Shown here one piece after another: positions 58,001 through 64,000 of a stretch of 64,000 nucleotides of DNA. The position numbers were made by a program, and so were the translations under genes. Position 1 is the first letter of the stretch; every line of letters begins with the position of its first letter. Origin of the DNA: Cunninghamia lanceolata (taxonomy: Eukaryota > Streptophyta > Pinopsida > Cupressales > Cupressaceae); contig BSBN01000252.1 in assembly GCA_027924645.1 (NCBI GenBank), forward strand, positions 372,001 to 436,000. Reading direction: 5' to 3'. The notes beneath the pieces were generated by a model. It ran no database searches. It saw only the letters and a program-made list of their open reading frames with translations, and was not told the DNA's origin.

Positions 58001-58074
58001 GACTTGGGCAACTACATGATCCATGAAGGGGATTCTTCAGTCCTTTCCATACTTAATCCAGAGGATGACTCCAT

Positions 58075-58490
58075 TGGCCCATGTAAGATGTTCTTTGATG
58101 GTACAAAGAGTAGAAATGGAGCTGGTGTAGATGTTTTTCTAGTCTCTCCAACTGGTAAGAAGTTGCATTTTGCTCATAGGCTTCATTTTTCTTGCACCAA
58201 TAATGTAGCAAAGTATGAAGCATTGGTCCATGGCCTACTATTAACATAAAAGAATAAAATCAAGCATCTGGAGATCTTTGGTGATACTAAATTGGTAGTA
58301 CACCAAGTCAGAGAGAGGTGTGCAACAAAAATAGCTTCTAAGAGCTTAGAGACACCAAGTTTGGGACCTGTTTGAGAGTTTTGATGCTCTCAACTTGCAA
58401 GTAATCCCAAGAAAATTAAATGTTGATGCTGATCGATTAGCGACGATGGGGGCTCAATTTTCTCCACCTATAGACTTGTTTCAAGGTTCT
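58075..58490 (+). pseudogene. Element D archaeal-type RNase H, located before RT
   Basis: C-K-M-F-F-D-G-T-K-S-R-N-G-A-G-V gives the first catalytic Asp. L-V-S-P-T-G-K-K-L and C-T-N-N-V-A-K-Y-E-A-L follow: the catalytic Glu of A-E-Y-E is Lys (AAG 58211-58213), a G-to-A change. After a TAA at 58247 come KHLEIFGDTKLVVHQVRE with the next Asp, and a decayed tail to about 58490. The fold is the same as the second RNase H of element A, but it lies between protease and RT instead of after the native RNase H. Confidence 0.75.
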
Positions 58491-58499
58491 GATTAGCGT

Positions 58500-59560
58500 G
58501 TGAGGATTGTTGTCAGACCATCTATTCCTAATAATGATATCCATTGGCAGGTCTTTGATAGCAATGAGCAAATTATGAGCTTCATTCATAATGAAGTAGA
58601 ATTTTCTTCCATGGCGCAACCTAGGTTGCAAGAATGCTATGGTGATCAGATCATCCATCTTAAATCAAATAGATTTCCCAAGGGTCTAGTCACCCTTGAG
58701 GCCATTTTCATCTATGATGATGAGTTTAGGGGTGAAATAAATAACATGACCTTCGAAAAGGAAGATTACCAGAAGGTAACCGTTGCCTAGGACAAAGGGT
58801 TGCTTCTAGGAAAAGTGTACATCGATACAGAGGAGCAAGAGTTCATAAAACTTGCCCAAAAATATAATGACGTCCTAGCATGGACATATGAGGACCTTAA
58901 AGGATTCAATCTAGATGTGGCTCAACATACCATTGATCTGGATCCTAATTGCAAGCCAGTTCACCAAAAGCAGCAATCCATTAATCCAAAGATCGAACCT
59001 TTGATGAGAAAAGAGCTTACCAAGATCATACAGGCAAAGATTATCTTCCCTATCAAGTATTCTACTTGGGTTGCTAATTTGGTGCCTATGAGAAAGAAAA
59101 ACAGAGAGATTAGGCTCTACATTAACTTTAGGGACCTGAATTGGCTTTCTTTGAAGGATCATTACCCTCTTCCCTCAATGGATCAAATTTTACAAATGGT
59201 TGCAGGGGCAAAAAGGTTTTCATTATTGGATGGCTTCTCTGGCTATAACCAGATCTTTGTCAGAGAAGAAGATAGATTTAAGACAACATTCACAACCAAA
59301 TGGGGAACCATGGCATATGCAAAGATGCCATTTGGTTTGTCAAATGTTGGTGCCACATTTCAAAGGGCAATGGATATTGCCTTCAAAGGCTTTATAAATA
59401 GATTCATCCTGATTTATCTGGATGACATTACCGTCTTCTCTAGGAAGGGAGAAAATCACATGGAGCATTTGGAGAAAGTCTTCCAAAGATGTAGAGAGTT
59501 TAGGGTGTCTCTAAACCGCAGGAAATGTAATTTTGTTGTTGCCTAGGGTAAGCTTTTGGG
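58500..59560 (+). pseudogene. Element D reverse transcriptase pseudogene
   Basis: 58500-58790 is the pre-RT linker. The 248-codon block 58800-59546 holds QKYNDVLAWTYEDLKGFNLD, T-I-D-L-D-P-N-C-K-P-V, N-F-R-D-L-N-W-L, F-S-L-L-D-G-F-S-G-Y-N-Q-I, M-P-F-G-L-S-N-V-G-A-T-F-Q-R-A-M and an intact Y-L-D-D-I-T-V-F-S active site. A single TAG at 59544 separates it from the thumb and connection. This is the best preserved RT in the window. Confidence 0.9.
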
Positions 59561-60373
59561 CCATGTAGTGTTTAAGGATGGGATATCCATAGACCCTGAA
59601 AGAACATCTGCTCTCCTTTCACTTCCCCTACCTTCTCAGAAAAAAGCTTTACAATCATTTTTAGGGCAGATCAACTTTGTTAGGAAGTTCATTCCTAACT
59701 ATGTTGGCTTGGTAAAGCCTCTAACCCTTATACTCAAGAAAGATGCAGTCTTCAGATGGACTAAGGAAGGGAGGGATGGTTTTGAGAAGATCAAGGAAGA
59801 GATTGCCCAAGCACCTACTCTCATGAATCCAAATTATGAGAAGGATTTTGTCCTTTATGCATATGGAGGAGAGAACAGTATTGTTTTTGTTTTGATGCAA
59901 TGGAATGAACAAGGAATGGAGAAGCCCTTGGCCTTCTTTAGTCAGACATTGAAGGACTATGAGGTTAGATAGAGCCCCATGGATAAATAGGTATTTTCCA
60001 TTGTTAGATCTTTAAAGAAACTCATATATATGTTGCAAATAACCATATTAAAGTTCTAGTTTCTCATCCTAGTGTGAGAGATTATATAATGGGGATTAAG
60101 ATTAGTGAAAAGAGAGTCAGTTGGGTCATGAAGATCCTGGAGTATGATGTAATCATCAAAGATACTAAGTTGATTAGAGGCAGAGGATTGTGTGAACAAA
60201 TAGCTCAGACATCAGTAGATGAAGTGAATTCATCCTACCATTTGAATGAGGAAGAACCTATAGTTGAGCCATCAGTTGTAAATTCTTGGACAATAGATAT
60301 GGCTAGGTTCCTATCCACTGGTGAGTATCCCTATGGACTGGACAAAACCAAAAGAAGACATTCCAGGCTGTAG
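59556..60373 (+). pseudogene. Element D RT thumb and native RNase H pseudogene
   Basis: LLGHVVFKDGISIDPERT, F-L-G-Q-I-N-F-V-R-K-F-I-P-N-Y and F-R-W-T-K-E-G are the connection. RNase H begins D-F-V-L-Y-A-Y-G-G-E-N-S-I-V-F-V-L-M-Q, in which the expected catalytic Asp position carries Tyr or Gly. This may be a lineage trait or decay. K-P-L-A-F-F-S-Q-T-L-K-D-Y-E follows; a TAG at 59970 and a frameshift near 60030 break the rest. Open block 60074-60373 has WVMKILEYDVIIKDTKLI then R-G-R-G-L-C-E-Q-I. Confidence 0.75.
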
Positions 60374-61480
60374 TCTATCCCTTATGCTTTGATAGATGGT
60401 GTTCTCCTCAAGAGAAACTTGGATGGAGTCTTACTGAGACGCATAGAAGAAGATCAGGTTGATAGACTTCTTAGTGAGTTTCATGTTGGCCCAGCTGGTG
60501 GCCATTTCTCTACTAGAGCTACAACAATGAAAATAATGAGGTCAGGTTACTTTTGGCCCACATTATTCAATGATGCCCATGTGTGGGTAAGAAAATGCAA
60601 AGAGTGTACTCTCTTTGCTGGAAAGAAAAGATTGGCAGCACTTCCACTCCACTCTATTCAAGTTGATCAACTCTTTTCACAGTGGGGATTAGACTTCATT
60701 GGCATGATAAATCCTGCTTCCAGTGCTGGTCACAAGTGGGTTGAAGTAGTCCCACTCAAGGAAGCCACTGATTCATCTATCATAAATTTCTTGGAAGAAA
60801 TCATGACAAGGTTTGGAGCTCCTCATATTATTATTTCTGATAATGCAAAAGCATTCATTGGTTTTAGGATTGTTGATTGGGCTCTTAAATATAATGTGTT
60901 CTTAAAGACTTCATATAATTATTACCCTCAAGGTAATGGACTGGCTAAATCCAACAATAAGAACTTGATTAGGATTCTTAAGAGAACCATGGAGTCAAAC
61001 AAGAGGCAATAGCACAATAAGATCAGATTAGCTCTTTGGGCTTATAGGATCACATACAAGAGAGCCATTGGGAACTCTCCTTTTGTTCTAGTGTATGGAT
61101 GAGAGGCTAAGTTGCCTATATCTTTAAAGCTTCCTACATTAGAATTGGCTCAACAGTTGGCATTAGAAGGAGAAGATGCAAGGCTGAATTAATTGAACTA
61201 GAGGAACAGAGATAGTGAGCCATTGATACATTAGAAGAGCATCAGAAATAGACCAAGAGGTATTTTGACAAGAAGGCCAAGGTATAGACATTTAAAGAAG
61301 GTGATGTTGTTCTGAAATGGGATGTAGATCGAGACAAACCTGGAGGACACACCAAGTTTAATGCAGTTGGAGTGGGCCTTATATCATCATCAGAGGCAAA
61401 TGCCTTCATTCTTTCAAAGCTAGATGGTGAATTTCTACCAATCTCAATGAATGGGATCCATATCAAACCTTACCATTAAG
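60374..61480 (+). pseudogene. Element D integrase pseudogene
   Basis: Zinc finger: E-F-H-V-G-P-A-G-G-H-F-S and C-K-E-C. Core: W-G-L-D-F-I-G (first Asp), S-D-N-A-K-A-F (second Asp) and P-Q-G-N-G-L-A-K-S, where the catalytic Glu is Lys (AAA 60947-60949). The open block runs 60389-61012; stops at 61010, 61099 and 61190 follow. The C-terminal signature F-K-E-G-D-V-V-L-K-W-D-V-D-R-D-K-P-G-G-H and N-G-I-H-I-K-P-Y-H ends at TAA 61477. No chromodomain, as expected for Tat. Confidence 0.85.
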
Positions 61481-61731
61481 GTTGGTATGAGATTTTGTAC
61501 ATAGTGATTTAGTTTTATTTCTGGTTTAGTTTTCCCTTCAATGAGTGCTTCTGCACAGGCTGCATTGTCATTAGGAGAATGCAGGCCTTCTTCTTTTGTG
61601 TTTTGGAGGTAGGTTTTAGTTGTCTTGACCTTTTGAAGTTCCCCCCCTTTTTTGGACTCCATGCCCAATGGATGCTTAAGGCCACTGATCTATTTGTTTA
61701 GCAGGCAAACATCCCTAAGAGTTCACCAAAA
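61481..61731 (+). other. Element D 3' untranslated region
   Basis: About 250 bp with a pyrimidine-rich CCCCCCCTTTTTT run at 61639-61652 and no clear polypurine tract before the LTR (AGTTCACCAAAA precedes TGTTGACC). Minus-strand open frames here are shadows. Confidence 0.5.
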
Positions 61732-63863
61732 TGTTGACCTATTTTCCTCTGTCTAGAGTCAAATAGTTCACCTTGAAAATCCCCTTGAAGTCCCTTGGAA
61801 TATGGCTTTGCAAGCCTTAAATCTTTCAATTTCTAGTGTTTTGCCTTACAAAAAATCCCTGAAATCTCATTTGGAGAATCCTTGCAAAAAACCTAGAAAA
61901 ACCTAGAAACCTTAACTCTTCAAAGTTTTGCCTTCGTAGAAATTCCTATCTTTTTTGGTTGGGTTTTAGCATGGATGTCTGTCGTCTGGATATCTGGATA
62001 TTATTTTAATATTTGGACCTTAGTCAATATCTGGACCTTAGCTAATATTTTGATATTTTCTAAATATCCAAACCTTGGCTAAGATCTAGATCTTTTCTAA
62101 GGCCCTTCGTGTTCATATTTCCTAGCGTGACCACCTTTTAAAACAAATTGTTGCACATGTGCGCATATGGCCACTTAAGTTCTCCATCGTGCTTTTCCTT
62201 CGCATCATGTTTTATCTTCTACTAATCCATGGAAAATCGTGATGTGCAATGGGCCTTCCAAATGGACAGGTGGCAGCTTCCTCGATTCATCGTAGTCTTC
62301 CTTCACATCACATTTGTTCTTTGGATGCTTCATTCTAAAATGTGATGTGTGATAAAGTGTTTCTTGGGACAAGTCTTTGCTCTCTATTGCATCGTGCATG
62401 TTCTTTGTATCATATTTAGCTCCTAGTGGATATAACCCAATATGTGATGTGCGATGGTCATTGATCTATCTAGGGCAGCTTCATCCAATGGTCCAAATTT
62501 GAAGCTAGGCTCTAGACATCTCCATATGTCCTGATCCTTAAGGCAAATGCCCCAATGACATCATCTAGATCCTTTCCAAAGAAGCACCTTATGACGATGA
62601 CATCATTCGGATATGGACGTTAGTTTCATGGGAATGGACATAAAGAAGCATTTGGCTATTAATCTAGTATCCAGATATCAAGTCAACATCCAGACATCGG
62701 GTATTCATTCAGATGACGACCTGAATAACCGATGAGATAAATTTGACGGGTGCATCCAGATATCAGGATATGGAGACTCTTGTGTTCAGCTGAGCTATAT
62801 CATCTGGATATTTGAGAATGTGCAGACCCTAGATATATCCATGGATATCCATATGCCCATTGACCATAACTTTGACTGTGGATATCTCCCACATTTCAAG
62901 GATTTCCCACATGGTCCAAAAGGCAAAATTGCTTAGAATTTCCTACTCTTTCATTTGGCAAGATTTTTGAGGGATATCCACACTTTGAAATTATGATCCA
63001 GAATTCATGATCTAGATATGGATATGCATATCTGGATATCAAGATGGTTACCAACTGAAGATGGAATGTGTAGACTCGACCGACAATACATATGAGGCCG
63101 ACTTAAAGTGTTGTAAAAGCTTTCAAAAAGCAGATATTTTGCATTGATTGTTGCAGGTTGGTGATTCAGCAATTTGTATTAATTGCATAAATATCTTCCA
63201 GCTGCTCGATGTATTCAGATATTTTCTACATTGAATTCTTGCAGATAGACACCTCTTCTAGTGAGGAAATATCTCTGACAAGCCCATGGGCACATTCATT
63301 ACAGTAGGTAATGGCACTCCATTGTAAATGCTATATAAAACATGAAATGTAATGTATTTTGATTAGCATTTGGTCTAAAAAACCATATCTCTTGCAATTG
63401 TAACCGTGCCTCTTTGAGAATAGACATATTTTTACCTTCTCATGAATTGTTCTTTGCTCTGTGTATTCTTCTGTCTAATCTCCATCTATGAATGAATATT
63501 TCCTCTTGGATTTCAAATAGTTTCTCTTACCTCTACAATAAGTTCATGATTTGTGTATGTTGGTCTATTGAATATTGTTATTTTGTGCATACATGGTTGG
63601 TTTGAGGGCCTTCCCATATTCAAACCTAGTGTATCACCTTCTTTTAATTTCAATTTTACTCCCTCTTCCTCTTTTCATAAATAGGTGGATAGATTAGGTT
63701 TAGTCTTAGGATTGCTGAATCTCTCATTCAGCAAAGGAACCAGCCTCTCTCTGGATATGTGGCTTCCCTGGAGGGTCCCACACCTGGAGGTCATCTCAAT
63801 GTTTCACTAGATTATTGGAGCCCTCAAAGCCTTCAACACTGGGTGCAAATCTATGTGACGATA
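61732..63863 (+). repeat. Element D 3' LTR
   Basis: 2132 bp, TGTTGACCTATTTTCC to TATGTGACGATA, collinear with the 5' copy including the ATCCAGATATC-rich U3. The last seven bases differ from the 5' LTR by two transitions. The target duplication GGAAC follows. Confidence 0.9.
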
Positions 63864-63868
63864 GGAAC

Positions 63869-64000
63869 ATATTCTTTACATGTATAGGTGGATGTCAGGT
63901 CCACCTACAAATACTTACCTCAGTTTTTTCTGAATCAATTTTGTTACCTGTGGTGGTAAAGAACACATTGATCCAAAATGCTTTAGTTTCATGCAGTGGA
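63869..64000. other. Right flank of element D, no feature seen
   Basis: 132 bp of target DNA that would join the sequence left of 47297 in the empty site. Confidence 0.5.

Larger units (their letters stand above)
47297..63863 (+). mobile_element. Element D: Tat-like Ty3/gypsy retrotransposon with nested element E
   Basis: LTRs at 47297-49431 and 61732-63863 are flanked by GGAAC (47292-47296 and 63864-63868). Removing element E leaves about 10.6 kb. The internal order is primer site, gag, protease, archaeal-type RNase H, RT, native RNase H and integrase. The extra RNase H upstream of RT differs from element A, where it follows the native RNase H. Every domain carries stops or lost catalytic residues. 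Confidence 0.9.

Overview
The window looks like intergenic DNA from a large, repeat-rich seed-plant genome, most likely a gymnosperm (conifer-like). This rests on three things: wall-to-wall nested LTR retrotransposons of the Tat and chromovirus Ty3/gypsy types with very long LTRs, a PLS-type pentatricopeptide-repeat (PPR) pseudogene, and GT-AG introns in an AT-rich background. The species assignment is inference. I see no intact protein-coding gene. Every coding trace is broken by stops or frameshifts.

Layout. 1-2752: AT-rich non-coding DNA with a hammerhead-ribozyme-like hairpin (347-387) and short diverged repeats. 2753-12270: element A, a Tat-type Ty3/gypsy element with 5' LTR, tRNA-Lys primer site, gag, protease, G-patch, RT, RNase H and a second archaeal-type RNase H, cut off inside the integrase. 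About 12270-26887: element B, a chromovirus without a 5' LTR. Its roughly 3.1 kb 3' LTR is interrupted by a Ty1/copia element (17566-24506, target duplication CTCCC). That copia element lacks RT and carries a gag-like coiled-coil/zinc-knuckle module after its integrase.

26888-41480: remains of other Tat-like elements. A protease fragment (C') abuts a gag-protease element (C) that lacks RT and integrase. C is hit by a copia-type solo LTR (29871-30385) and has a 3' region with four evenly spaced stem-loops. A second copy of this 3' region lies in inverted orientation (36374-41480) and is itself split by a 4.15 kb solo-LTR-like insertion (37123-41275, flanked by TGTTG). Between the two copies lies LTR-derived DNA.

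41490-47296: a decayed seven-exon gene of unknown family (41710-43737, +) and a PPR pseudogene of about five tandem 303-331 bp PLS units (44117-45745, -), then unremarkable DNA. 47297-63863: element D, a Tat-like element with 2.13 kb LTRs and a GGAAC target duplication, whose archaeal-type RNase H lies upstream of RT. Its primer-binding site is separated from its LTR by element E (49439-55389), a compact chromovirus with 313 bp LTRs and TTTTG target duplications.

The nesting gives a relative chronology: E is younger than D, the copia element is younger than B, and both solo LTRs are younger than their hosts. Most damage is of the C-to-T / G-to-A kind (CAA, CAG, CGA and TGG codons turned into stops; catalytic Asp to Asn and Glu to Lys), as expected for heavily methylated, silenced transposons.
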